Under the pieces are notes generated by a model that was not told the origin of the DNA, did no database searches, and saw only the letters and a program-made list of their open reading frames with translations. A stretch of 64,000 nucleotides of DNA from Texcoconibacillus texcoconensis (lineage in GTDB: Bacteria; Bacillota; Bacilli; Bacillales; Salisediminibacteriaceae). A program made the position numbers and the translations under genes. Location: positions 370,825-434,824 of the forward strand of contig NZ_JACHHB010000001.1 of the NCBI RefSeq assembly GCF_014202575.1. The letters are read 5' to 3'. Numbering within the stretch: position 1 is the first letter of the stretch; each line of letters begins with the position of its first letter. Below are positions 47,118-55,612 of the stretch, one piece after another.

Positions 47118-47159
47118 GAGCCCCTCCTTAGCTCCTTACCCGGCACTAAGGGGGGACTC
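47118..47159 (-). other. Hairpin in the yngH-yngHB gap
   Basis: GAGTCCCCCCTTAG and CTAAGGAGGGGCTC pair almost completely on the minus strand with no U-run. It occupies the 102-base gap before the carrier gene, so it may be an RNA stability or processing element. Confidence 0.45.
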
Positions 47160-47174
47160 ATGGTCTCTATCTGA

Positions 47175-48515
47175 TTAGCGCTTTAAATACTTTGTTATAA
47201 ATTTCGTTGTTACATCTCCATTTTTAAAAGCTTCATGGCCAATCACTTCTTGCAGCATCGGAATATTCGTTTTTATTCCTTCAACTTTGTAATCATCTAA
47301 AGCGTGTAATAGATATTCAATCGCTTCTTCACGATCTTTTCCTTTAACGATTAATTTTGCAATCATTGGATCATAGTGTGGTGTTACGACTGAGCCCTCG
47401 CTCACCGCACATTCATTCCTAACGTAAGGTTTTTTAGATGGAAGAAAAGTAGTGATTTTACCTGGTGAAGGAAAGAATGTTTTCGGGTCTTCCGCATAAA
47501 TCCGTACTTCGATCGCATGGCCTTCACGTTTGACATCACTTTGCGCGAAAGATAATTTCTCCCCAGCTGCAATCTTCAGTTGCTCTTCAACAAGATCAAT
47601 GCCAGTAATCTCTTCTGTCACTGGATGTTCTACTTGTAAGCGGGTATTCATTTCTAAAAAGTAGAAATTCTTTTGTTCGTCAACAAGAAATTCAATGGTT
47701 CCTGCATTTGTATAATTGAGGGCTTTAGCAGCTTTTACTGCAGTCTCTCCCATTTTGACTTTCGTTTCTTCATCTAAAAATATAGACGGTGCTTCTTCAA
47801 CGACTTTTTGGTTGCGCCGTTGTATAGAGCAATCCCGCTCCCATAAATAAATGGTATTGCCTTCACCATCAGCTAGAACTTGAATTTCAATATGGCGTGG
47901 GTTTTCAATGCATTTTTCAATAAACATCGTTCCGTCACCAAAAAAGTCTGTTGCCCTTTTTTGATTCCCTTCATAAGCTTTTCTTAGTTCATCTTCATCC
48001 CTAGCGATTTGCATACCAATTCCACCGCCACCAGCTGAAGCTTTTAACATCACTGGGAAGTTCATTTCTTTCGCCAACTCAACGGCATCTTCTACATCAA
48101 GTAACGGTCTTGCAATCCCTGGTACTACAGGAATCCCCGCTTCAACCATCGCTTTACGCGCTTCTACTTTACTACCCATGCGAGCGATGACCGAAGAATC
48201 AGGTCCGATAAATCGAATACCCGCTTCTTCACAACGATTAGCAAATGTCGTATTTTCCGATAACAAACCATATCCGGGATGAATCGCATCCACACCTGCT
48301 TCTTGAGCAATTTCTAGGATCTTATCGATATTTAAATAGCTTTCATTGACACGTGGTTTCCCAACGAGATATGCTTCGGAAGCCATTTTTACATGCGGTG
48401 AATCAATATCAGCTTCTGAATAAATGGCAACTGTTGAAATCCCATGTTTTTTGCATGTTCGAATAATACGACAAGCAATTTCACCACGGTTTGCAATTAG
48501 AACTTTTTCGAACAA
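47175..48515 (-). CDS. yngH: Biotin carboxylase subunit
   Basis: A 446-residue ATP-grasp enzyme with the N-terminal FEKVLIANRGEIACRIIRTC, the HPGYGLLSEN segment, the Gly-rich ATP loop KASAGGGGIGM, ERDCSIQRRNQK and EMNTRLQVEHPVTEEITG. It carboxylates biotin on YngHB. The TTG at 48515 behind GAGGTGAT is preferred, because homologues begin with MFxKVLIANRG. It lies 165 bases after yngI. Confidence 0.92.
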   Translation of the reverse strand: MFEKVLIANRGEIACRIIRTCKKHGISTVAIYSEADIDSPHVKMASEAYLVGKPRVNESYLNIDKILEIAQEAGVDAIHPGYGLLSENTTFANRCEEAGIRFIGPDSSVIARMGSKVEARKAMVEAGIPVVPGIARPLLDVEDAVELAKEMNFPVMLKASAGGGGIGMQIARDEDELRKAYEGNQKRATDFFGDGTMFIEKCIENPRHIEIQVLADGEGNTIYLWERDCSIQRRNQKVVEEAPSIFLDEETKVKMGETAVKAAKALNYTNAGTIEFLVDEQKNFYFLEMNTRLQVEHPVTEEITGIDLVEEQLKIAAGEKLSFAQSDVKREGHAIEVRIYAEDPKTFFPSPGKITTFLPSKKPYVRNECAVSEGSVVTPHYDPMIAKLIVKGKDREEAIEYLLHALDDYKVEGIKTNIPMLQEVIGHEAFKNGDVTTKFITKYLKR

Positions 48516-48524
48516 TAAAATCAC

Positions 48525-48680
48525 CTCATAATTGAATTAATACCACTGCCCCTTAGAGGTCTGATTATTTTAAATTTTTAAAATATTTTAATTAAACGTT
48601 CATCAATAATGATATGAAAATAAAACGTTATTATTCTTCAAGAAAGTACAAATTGGGTGATATCTTTTAAGTTCCTCGGT
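48525..48680 (-). other. AT-rich gap between yngI and yngH
   Basis: About 160 bases without a gene or clear terminator. It may contain an RNA-processing site or weak internal promoter; nothing firm is seen. Confidence 0.3.
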
Positions 48681-50324
48681 CTATTCAGCCAAGTGAAGTT
48701 CGTTAACCGCCTTTTCTTTTAGCTTAAATTTCTGGATTTTCCCTGAAGCTGTCATTGGATATTCATCGACAAATTGAATATAGCGTGGAATCTTAAACTT
48801 AGAAATTTTTCCGTGGCAATAATGATAAATTTCTTCGTCTGTTGCGGTCTCTCCATCTTTTAAAATAATCCAAGCGGAAATTTCTTCCCCATATGTTTTA
48901 TCTGGAATACCAACAACTTGAACATCTTGTACTTTAGGATGCTGATATAAAAATTCCTCAATCTCCCGTGGGTACACATTCTCTCCACCACGAATGATCA
49001 TATCATTCATCCGCCCTGTAATTCGGCAATATCCGTTTTCATCCATCACGGCTAAGTCACCTGTATGAAGCCAACCATCTTCTGTAATTGTCGCCGCTGT
49101 AGCTTCTGGGTTTTTATAATAACCGTTCATCACGTGATACCCTCGTGTACATAACTCACCTTGGACACCACGAGGTACTTCTTCATTTGTTCCAGGTACG
49201 ACAATTTTCACTTCCACGTTCGGTAACGCGCGTCCGACCGTTTCTACCCTTAATTCAAGTGGATCATCAACTCTCGTTTGTGTAATGACAGGTGATGATT
49301 CCGTTTGCCCATAAGCAATCGTAATCTCATCAGCACCCATACGATTCACAACAGATTTCATCACTTCAATCGGACAGTTCGAACCTGCCATCACGCCTGT
49401 TCTTAATGACGATAAGTCATACTTTTCAAAATCACCGTGGTTAAGTTCTGCAATAAACATCGTCGGAACACCGTGCAGCGCTGTACACTTTTCATCCTGC
49501 ACCGCTTGTAACACTTTTTGCGGGTTAAATTCTTGGACAGGAACCATTGTTGCCCCAACCGTCACAGATGCCATCGTTCCTATCACACAGCCAAAACAAT
49601 GGAAAAATGGAACTGGAATACAAAGGCGATCACTTGAAGATAAATTCATACACTGAGCAATATTAAATGCATTGTTCGTTAAATTATTGTGGGTGAGCAT
49701 CACCCCTTTAGGAAAACCAGTTGTACCTGATGTGTATTGCATATTAATGACATCGTCCGCTTCTAAACGATCCATTCGTTGTTGTAGGGCTTCGTCACTT
49801 ACTTCTTCACCCATCTTTAAAATATCAGACCAATTGAACATCCCCGGGTGCCTCTGTTCTCCTAAGAAGATAATATTTTTTAAGTGTGGGAGTTTTTCAG
49901 ACTGTAGTTGACCAGGTTTTGCTGACTTTAATTCCGGTATTATTTCATACAACATATCGATATAGGATGCATCTTTAAATGAGTCCATAAGAATGAGCGT
50001 CGATGCGTCTGAATGCTGCAATAAATACTCTAGTTCCGATGTCCGGTAATTTGTATTTACAGTTACTAACACAGCACCCATTTTCCCTGTCGCAAATTGA
50101 GAAGTTACCCATTCAGGGCGATTCGTCGACCAAATGGCAACATGTTCCCCGCGTTCAACCCCTAACTTCATGAACCCCTTTGCAACTTTTCGGCACAGCT
50201 TATCAAACTCTTGGTACGTATACCTTAAATCGCGATCAGTATACACTAACGCTTCATGTTCTGGTTGTTTACTCGCGACTTGTTCTAACAACTTTCCTAT
50301 TGTTACATTTAAAGTCTCTGCCAC
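48681..50324 (-). CDS. yngI: AMP-forming acyl-CoA synthetase
   Basis: A 547-residue adenylate-forming enzyme. The P-loop-like motif YTSGTTGFPKGVMLTH, the A5 motif YGQTESSP, GWLHTGDLA, and the Lys-containing C-terminal TASGKIQKFKLKE are all present. It activates a short or medium-chain acid, probably isovalerate or a related branched acid, given the operon. The start is GTG behind GGGAGGCATCTTGT. The length matches YngI. Confidence 0.9.
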   Translation of the reverse strand: MAETLNVTIGKLLEQVASKQPEHEALVYTDRDLRYTYQEFDKLCRKVAKGFMKLGVERGEHVAIWSTNRPEWVTSQFATGKMGAVLVTVNTNYRTSELEYLLQHSDASTLILMDSFKDASYIDMLYEIIPELKSAKPGQLQSEKLPHLKNIIFLGEQRHPGMFNWSDILKMGEEVSDEALQQRMDRLEADDVINMQYTSGTTGFPKGVMLTHNNLTNNAFNIAQCMNLSSSDRLCIPVPFFHCFGCVIGTMASVTVGATMVPVQEFNPQKVLQAVQDEKCTALHGVPTMFIAELNHGDFEKYDLSSLRTGVMAGSNCPIEVMKSVVNRMGADEITIAYGQTESSPVITQTRVDDPLELRVETVGRALPNVEVKIVVPGTNEEVPRGVQGELCTRGYHVMNGYYKNPEATAATITEDGWLHTGDLAVMDENGYCRITGRMNDMIIRGGENVYPREIEEFLYQHPKVQDVQVVGIPDKTYGEEISAWIILKDGETATDEEIYHYCHGKISKFKIPRYIQFVDEYPMTASGKIQKFKLKEKAVNELHLAE

Positions 50325-50379
50325 ACAAGATGCCTCCCTTTATGGACATGTTCTTTAAAGAGATGTTCTTTCGATGAGA

Positions 50380-51552
50380 CTACCCGTTCACCTTCGCTTT
50401 TTTCTTTTCACCACACCCTAATTCACGAGCAATTACTAACCTTTGAATCTCTGATGTCCCTTCTCCAATCTCCATTAACTTTGCATCTCGTAACATGCGT
50501 TCAACGCCATACTCTTTCATATATCCATAGCCACCATGGATTTGAATCGCTTGGTTACATACGCGCGTCGCCATTTCAGATGCAAATAACTTTGCATAGG
50601 CTCCTTCTTTCGTAAACTTTTTCCCTTGGTCTTTCAACCAAGCTGCCTTTAATACCATATTGCGGGCTAACTCAATTTCCATTGACATATCCGCTAACTT
50701 AAATTGAATCGCTTGGAAGTTGGAAATCGGTTGGCTAAATTGCTTTCGTTCTTTTGAATAGGCGAGCGCGGCGTCAAATGCACTTTGAGCAATACCGACC
50801 GCTAATGAAGCAATCGAAATTCTGCCCCCATCTAATGTGTATAAAAACTGTTTAAAACCTTTTTCAGGATCACCTAATAAGTTTTCTTTCGGAACACGAA
50901 CATCTTCTAAAATAAGCTCAGATGTATTCGAGCCACGGACGCCCATCTTGTCATAGTTGCTATTGATCGTAAAACCCGGTGTATCTGTCGGGACGATGAA
51001 TGCTGATATGATATTTTTTCCTCGAGCATCTTTACCTGTAACCGCCGTTACAATGACTGTTTTTGCAAATCCAGCATTTGTAATCCAACACTTTTCACCG
51101 TTAATGACATATTCATCTCCATCTAAGACGGCTTTCGTTTGCGTTCCACCAGCATCAGAGCCAGCATTCGGTTCTGTTAATCCAAATGAACCTAATGCCT
51201 CCCCAGAAGCTAACGGTACTAAATATTTTTGCTTTTGCTCTTCAGTACCAAAGTAATAGAGTGGACTCGCCCCTAACGAAACAGCTGCAGCATAACTCAG
51301 CCCTGTACTTCCACACGCTCTCCCGATTTCTTCAACAGCCAACGAATAAGAAACGGTGTCACCTCCTGATCCTCCGTATTCCTCTGAAAATGGAATCCCT
51401 AAAAGACCTAATTCACCCATCTTTTTGAAAGTATCAATAGGAAATTCTCCCGTTTCATCGATTTCCCTAGCTTTGGGAGCGATTTCATTTTGTGCGAAAT
51501 CCCTAACCATGTCTTTGAGTAATTGCTGTTCTTGTGTTAACTCAAAGTTCAT
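50380..51552 (-). CDS. yngJ: Acyl-CoA dehydrogenase (isovaleryl-CoA type)
   Basis: A 390-residue FAD acyl-CoA dehydrogenase. Signatures include [27 protein letters not shown] and the C-terminal [20 protein letters not shown] with [17 protein letters not shown]. In this operon it should oxidise isovaleryl-CoA to 3-methylcrotonyl-CoA, passing electrons to ETF. The ATG follows AAAGGAGAGG. It is the first gene, 50 bases after a sigma-E-like promoter. Confidence 0.92.
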   Translation of the reverse strand: MNFELTQEQQLLKDMVRDFAQNEIAPKAREIDETGEFPIDTFKKMGELGLLGIPFSEEYGGSGGDTVSYSLAVEEIGRACGSTGLSYAAAVSLGASPLYYFGTEEQKQKYLVPLASGEALGSFGLTEPNAGSDAGGTQTKAVLDGDEYVINGEKCWITNAGFAKTVIVTAVTGKDARGKNIISAFIVPTDTPGFTINSNYDKMGVRGSNTSELILEDVRVPKENLLGDPEKGFKQFLYTLDGGRISIASLAVGIAQSAFDAALAYSKERKQFSQPISNFQAIQFKLADMSMEIELARNMVLKAAWLKDQGKKFTKEGAYAKLFASEMATRVCNQAIQIHGGYGYMKEYGVERMLRDAKLMEIGEGTSEIQRLVIARELGCGEKKKAKVNG

Positions 51553-51609
51553 TTACACCTCTCCTTTTCATAGATGTTTACGATATAAGGTTGTGTTGTC
51601 CCTTTTTGA

Positions 51610-51638
51610 ATCATATGCCTCTGTTATCCTGAAAATGA
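51610..51638 (-). promoter_or_regulatory. Sigma-E-like promoter of the yng operon
   Basis: TCATTTT (51638-51632), 14 bases, then CATATGAT (51617-51610) on the minus strand. It matches the sigma-E -35 (KMATATT) at six of seven and the -10 (CATACAHT) at six of eight positions with the right spacing. The yng operon of B. subtilis is known to be sigma-E-controlled. Confidence 0.55.
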
Positions 51639-51719
51639 CGATCACCTATGAATGTGAGGTCCAAAATTGAAATGTGATAGATCTTTAGGTGCTCAGTAAG
51701 ATCCTTTCCACCTGAAAGC

Positions 51720-51738
51720 GTCATTTTCATAAAATGAC
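51720..51738. promoter_or_regulatory. Palindrome upstream of the yng operon and cmd-like gene
   Basis: GTCATTTT, CAT, AAAATGAC is a perfect dyad with 8-base arms. The same half-site recurs at 51632-51639, overlapping the -35 of the sigma-E-like promoter. It could be an operator for a TetR- or GntR-type regulator. Confidence 0.4.
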
Positions 51739-51808
51739 ATCAATGTTTTTTATGGTACTTTGACTCAGTGTTTTTCATCATTTACTAACGATTTATAGGA
51801 GGCCATTT

Positions 51809-52465
51809 ATGAGTAACGAATCATTATATCAAAAATCTTATTTCAATCGTCTTTCTGAATTAAAAGACTACGCACCAGAAGTATTTGAAGCTTTTATTGA
51901 CTTTGATCAGAAAGCATTAGCTCCTGGAAAATTGACAACGAAATTTAAAGAACTCATTGCCGTAGCTGTTGCCCACGTAACGGGATTCCCTTATTGCATC
52001 GAACTTCATACGCAAAACGTAAAAAAAGAAGAAGCTTCAAAAGAAGAAATGACTGAAGCGATTATGGTTGCAACAGCTTTAAAGGGCGGTGCTGCATTCG
52101 CTCATAGCGTCAACGCACTCAATACATATGACGGTCATGAAGATGAAGAACTTTATAAAAAAAGTTATTTTTCAAGAATTAAAGAACTTTCCGATTTGAA
52201 TAATCAAGCGTTTGAAGCTTTTGTTAACTTTGATCAACAAAGCATGAAAGAAGGCAAATTAAGCAAAAAAGAAAAAGAATTAATTGCTTTAGCTTGTGCG
52301 CATGTTACTGGATGTGCTTATTGCATAAACATTCATGGAAAGGGCGCCAAGAAAACAGGTTCCTCCCCCGAAGAGGTAGCAGAGGCAATTTTCGTTGCTA
52401 CGTCTTTAAAAGTTGGTTCTGCCATCACCCATAGTGCCAATGCATTGAATGCTTATGACGGTTAA
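51809..52465 (+). CDS. Two-domain carboxymuconolactone decarboxylase family protein
   Basis: A 218-residue protein composed of two tandem AhpD/CMD-like domains (about 5-105 and 112-218), each ending in NALNxYDG. The second copy keeps the CxxC...H pattern GCAYCINIHGKG. In the first, the leading Cys is Phe (GFPYCIELHTQN). CxxC members act as alkyl-hydroperoxide-type reductases, so only one half is likely to be redox-competent. The ATG follows TAGGAGGCC. It is divergent from the yng operon. Confidence 0.85.
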   Translation: MSNESLYQKSYFNRLSELKDYAPEVFEAFIDFDQKALAPGKLTTKFKELIAVAVAHVTGFPYCIELHTQNVKKEEASKEEMTEAIMVATALKGGAAFAHSVNALNTYDGHEDEELYKKSYFSRIKELSDLNNQAFEAFVNFDQQSMKEGKLSKKEKELIALACAHVTGCAYCINIHGKGAKKTGSSPEEVAEAIFVATSLKVGSAITHSANALNAYDG

Positions 52466-52604
52466 AATTGTTCATTAGCATCATTTTCCATAAACAATTA
52501 AAGGCAGCGAAATCATCGCCGATTTCAGCTGCCTTTTTAATATATCAAAATGAATCACTTAAAACTTTAACCGACCACATACTACCCTTCCAACAAATAC
52601 TTTT

Positions 52605-53165
52605 TCAATAATGATGATCCATCTGCATGAACTTTTGAACAAGCCATTTAAATATCACACCGATGATAAAGTAAAACGGAAACGAGTAAATATGCTCCCA
52701 CTGGTACATTTCATATATTTGCAACCAAATTAATATCGGCTCTAAAACAAAAGCAAAGACGATTGCCAGTAGCAACATCACGCTGTTAAACGACTTCCAC
52801 CCTGTAAACTTCTGATACACCATCATATAAAGATAAGGCATCATTCCTAAATGAATTGTAAGAATTGGCGGAACTAACGGTGTAGCCTTATACGGATACC
52901 CCCATAACATGAACGAAACCCCAAACACATCTAAAACTTCCGCAGTTAATGCAACCATTAATCCATATGTAACAACCTCAACAACCCTTTTTTTATCTAA
53001 AATAGCGATCCAAATGATAAACAAACTAACCGAAAGAACGAAAAGTAACCACCAATTGAACGTAAATACATTCTCATTTAACCAATAATCAAAGTTTGCC
53101 TCTTTCAATTGCTGACTTAATTCAACGATATCATCCCAAGTAGTTTTGCCTTCCATGATCTTCAC
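52605..53165 (-). CDS. CBO0543-family membrane protein
   Basis: A 186-residue protein with five to six membrane helices: WWLLFVLSVSLFIIWIAIL, VVTYGLMVALTAEVLDVF, ILTIHLGMMPYLYMMVYQ, SVMLLLAIVFAFVLEPI and FPFYFIIGVIFKWLV. The pattern with GYPYKATPLVP in the loop is that of the CBO0543 group in spore formers. Function is unknown. The start ATG is at 53156 or 53165, and the ribosome site is weak. Confidence 0.75.
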   Translation of the reverse strand: MKIMEGKTTWDDIVELSQQLKEANFDYWLNENVFTFNWWLLFVLSVSLFIIWIAILDKKRVVEVVTYGLMVALTAEVLDVFGVSFMLWGYPYKATPLVPPILTIHLGMMPYLYMMVYQKFTGWKSFNSVMLLLAIVFAFVLEPILIWLQIYEMYQWEHIYSFPFYFIIGVIFKWLVQKFMQMDHHY

Positions 53166-53452
53166 ACTCCTATATTTTAGGGTGCAAAATCATTTTATTT
53201 TTATGTGATAATCTCACTTGTTCTTCTCACATTTTTATAACGGAAAGGTGACTTTTATCCATCAAAAAAGTAACTGAGGTCACTCTAACAAGTTACTTGC
53301 TAGGTGCAAAATCATAAGTCGCAGACCAAATCACATGAGAAATTGGATAAATATCACAACACAAATCACAATATTATTCACAATTAAATAAGGGTTTGAA
53401 GATGGCTATCCACTATTGTTTTCTAGTTAATTTGTTCAACATAACCCTTTGA
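53166..53452. other. Gene-free stretch left of the palindrome array
   Basis: A 13-base direct repeat GGTGCAAAATCAT lies at 53181-53193 and 53303-53315. Between the copies is an AAGTAACT/AAGTTACTT inverted repeat (about 53267-53298). No gene is supported. It looks like a small excised or degenerate insertion. Confidence 0.4.
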
Positions 53453-54120
53453 TTCGGACAGGTCTATTGCTTTTTTTACTCTAACTGTCCGAAGATTCCT
53501 TGAGTTCGGACAGGTCTACTGCTTTTTCTACTCTAACTGTCCGAAGGTTCCTTGGGTTCGGACAGGTTCACAGTTTTTTCTACTCTAACTGTCCGAAGAT
53601 TCCTTGAGTTCGGACAGTTCCACAGTTTTTTCTACTCTAACTGTCCGAAGATTCCTTGAGTTCGGACAGGTTTACTGCTTTTGCTCCTCAAATTGTCCGA
53701 AGGTTCCTTGGGTTCGGACAGGTTTACTACTTTTTCTACTCAAACTGTCCGAAGGTTCCTTGGGTTCGGACAAGTTCACAGTTTTTTATACTCTAACTGT
53801 CCGAAGACACCTTGAGTTCGGACAGGTTTACTGCTTTTGCTCCTCTAACTGTCCGAAGATTCCTTGAGTTCGGACAGGTTTACTGCTTTTGCTCCTCAAA
53901 TTGTCCGAAGATTCCTTGAGTTCGGACAGGTTTACTGCTTTTGCTACTCAAACTGTCCGAAGGTTCCTTGAGTTCGGACAGGTTTACTGCTTTTGCTCCT
54001 CTAACTGTCTGAAGAACCTCTTGGGTTCGGACAGGTCTACTGCTTTTGCTCCTCTAACTGTCCGAAGAACCTCTTGGGTTCGGACAGGTCCACAAATTTT
54101 TCCCACTCTAACTGCCTGAA
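53453..54120. repeat. Tandem array of 13 palindromic 52-53 bp units
   Basis: Units start at 53453, 53505, 53557, 53609, 53661, 53713, 53765, 53817, 53869, 53921, 53973, 54026 and 54079. Each consists of TTCGGACAG, a 23-base AT/pyrimidine-rich loop, CTGTCCGAA, and an 11-12 base spacer such as GATTCCTTGAG. Eight of 13 units keep perfect 9-bp arms, and the others have wobble or single mismatches. Loops fall into three types (GTCTACTGC, GTTCACAGT, GTTTACTGC). Reading frames through it shift at every unit, so it is not coding. Confidence 0.95.
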
Positions 54121-54193
54121 ACTCCAACCATGTTACAGGAGGGGAATAATATGAGTTTTCACGACGATTTAGTGATAAAACATTGATAGAGCA

Positions 54194-54238
54194 ATAAAAA
54201 CGCATGAGATTTCTTGTGTGAAACCCCATGCGCCCCCT
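54194..54238 (-). terminator. Terminator of the molybdenum hydroxylase operon
   Basis: CGCATGGGGTTTC and GAAATCTCATGCG on the minus strand pair with one mismatch and run into five T. Confidence 0.8.
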
Positions 54239-54299
54239 TTGCGTTTTGATTGTTTTCACCTCTCAAGTAAACCAGTTAGAGATCACTCAGCTGCTTTTA

Positions 54300-54773
54300 C
54301 TAACGTTTATGATGTTCTTGACCACCATACAAAACTGATTTTACAGCAGCTTCAATTTCTTCATATCCTGTACATCGACATATATTCGAATCCATCCACG
54401 ATTTGATTGTTTCACCATCTGCTTCGGGATGATTTTCCTTAAGAGAATGAACATTCATTATAAACCCTGGTGTACAATAGCCACACTGAAAGGCAAAATG
54501 TTCAACAAATGCTCGTTGCACCGTTGCATCTGTTAAACCTTCAATTGTCGTGACGTTTTGATCGACAGCTTCAATGGCAAGCATAAGACAAGATTTCATC
54601 GGCTTTTTGCCGACAATAACCGTACAAGCACCGCAGTCTCCATTTAAACACCCTGGTTTTGAACCCGTTAAACCCAGGTTTTCTCTTAATACATCTAAAA
54701 GCGTATCTGCAGGTCGAATGAGGACTTCACTTTCTTCCCCGTTTACGTTTAAAGTGACGGCTACTTTTGTCAC
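54300..54773 (-). CDS. Xanthine dehydrogenase family [2Fe-2S] subunit
   Basis: A 157-residue two-cluster ferredoxin-like subunit (CoxS/PucE type). The plant-type cluster Cys are in GCLNGDCGAC, and the second cluster uses CGYCTPGFIM and CRCTGYEEI. It passes electrons from the molybdenum site to FAD. A GTG start overlaps the stop codon of the preceding gene (GTGA), showing coupling. It is the last gene of the operon. It corresponds to pucE by type. Confidence 0.92.
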   Translation of the reverse strand: MTKVAVTLNVNGEESEVLIRPADTLLDVLRENLGLTGSKPGCLNGDCGACTVIVGKKPMKSCLMLAIEAVDQNVTTIEGLTDATVQRAFVEHFAFQCGYCTPGFIMNVHSLKENHPEADGETIKSWMDSNICRCTGYEEIEAAVKSVLYGGQEHHKR

Positions 54774-55612
54774 CTTACCTCCTCCATTTCTAACCCTTCA
54801 AACACATCAAGCAACGTATTTTTTAAAACAAACATCCGATAATCGCTAGATGCTTCCGAATCATGTAAAACCTCAGCGGGTACATGACGAATGGCCAATG
54901 ATACACGCTCTTCTAACGGTCGTTTTGTATCATTTAAGAAAGGCTCCATTTCCTTGGCACGAAACGGAAAAGAACATAACCCGCTTATTGCTACTCTTAA
55001 CTGACCATCTACCTTAATACCTACGACCGTAATAACAGGGTATCCTGTATCCCATTGTCTACGCCTTTTGATACTGATATTTGCCGCTTCGATCATTTTC
55101 TTGTTTGTCACTAGTTGAACGAGACACTCGCCTTCTTCTAGTTGAAGGGATTTTTGAAATACATCAAGGATCGGCCGTGTTTCCTCCCCTTCCCTACTAG
55201 CGATCACGACTTCACTTTCAGAGACTAAAAAAGGTAACACAGCTTCACGGTAAAAGATTTTCCCACAAATGTTCCCACCTAGTGTCACTTTCGTTCGCGC
55301 TGTATGATCAGCAACCTCACTCGATGTTTTCGTAAGCAATGGAAACAGGTTCGCTTCTTCAATCTCACTTAAAGAAACCGCTGCGCCTAAATACAAATTC
55401 TCTCCTTTAAATGTCATCATCTGACACTTTGATATTCCTTTAATATCAATGACCGCATTCGTGTATAAATAATCTAACCTTCCAAAGGTGATAATTTCTG
55501 TTCCCCCAGAAAAATACATCGGTTGTTTGCCTTGCTGGCGCAATGACTCAAATAATCGCACCGCTTCCTCTACCGACGAAGGCTTATAATAGTCAAAATC
55601 AAACGGAATCAC
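54770..55612 (-). CDS. Xanthine dehydrogenase family FAD subunit
   Basis: About 280 residues of the CoxM/PucC type FAD-binding flavoprotein. FDYYKPSSVEEAVRLFESL opens the fold, GGTEIITFG and TLGGNICGKIFYREAVLPF form the FAD-binding loops, and a C-terminal CO-dehydrogenase-flavoprotein domain follows. The GTG at 55612 overlaps the stop of the large subunit (GTGA) and follows AAGGAGGGG. A TTG start 27 bases upstream is less likely. Confidence 0.88.
   Translation of the reverse strand: MIPFDFDYYKPSSVEEAVRLFESLRQQGKQPMYFSGGTEIITFGRLDYLYTNAVIDIKGISKCQMMTFKGENLYLGAAVSLSEIEEANLFPLLTKTSSEVADHTARTKVTLGGNICGKIFYREAVLPFLVSESEVVIASREGEETRPILDVFQKSLQLEEGECLVQLVTNKKMIEAANISIKRRRQWDTGYPVITVVGIKVDGQLRVAISGLCSFPFRAKEMEPFLNDTKRPLEERVSLAIRHVPAEVLHDSEASSDYRMFVLKNTLLDVFEGLEMEEVR

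Noticed and set aside
53604..54119. Two open frames of 76-87 codons inside the palindrome array
   Set aside because: The repeat unit is 52 bases, not a multiple of three, so each unit is read in a different frame. There are no ribosome sites and the frames reflect only the repeat.
53453..54120. CRISPR array
   Set aside because: The period resembles one, but the intervals are not unique spacers; loops and spacers are themselves repeated, and no cas gene lies nearby.
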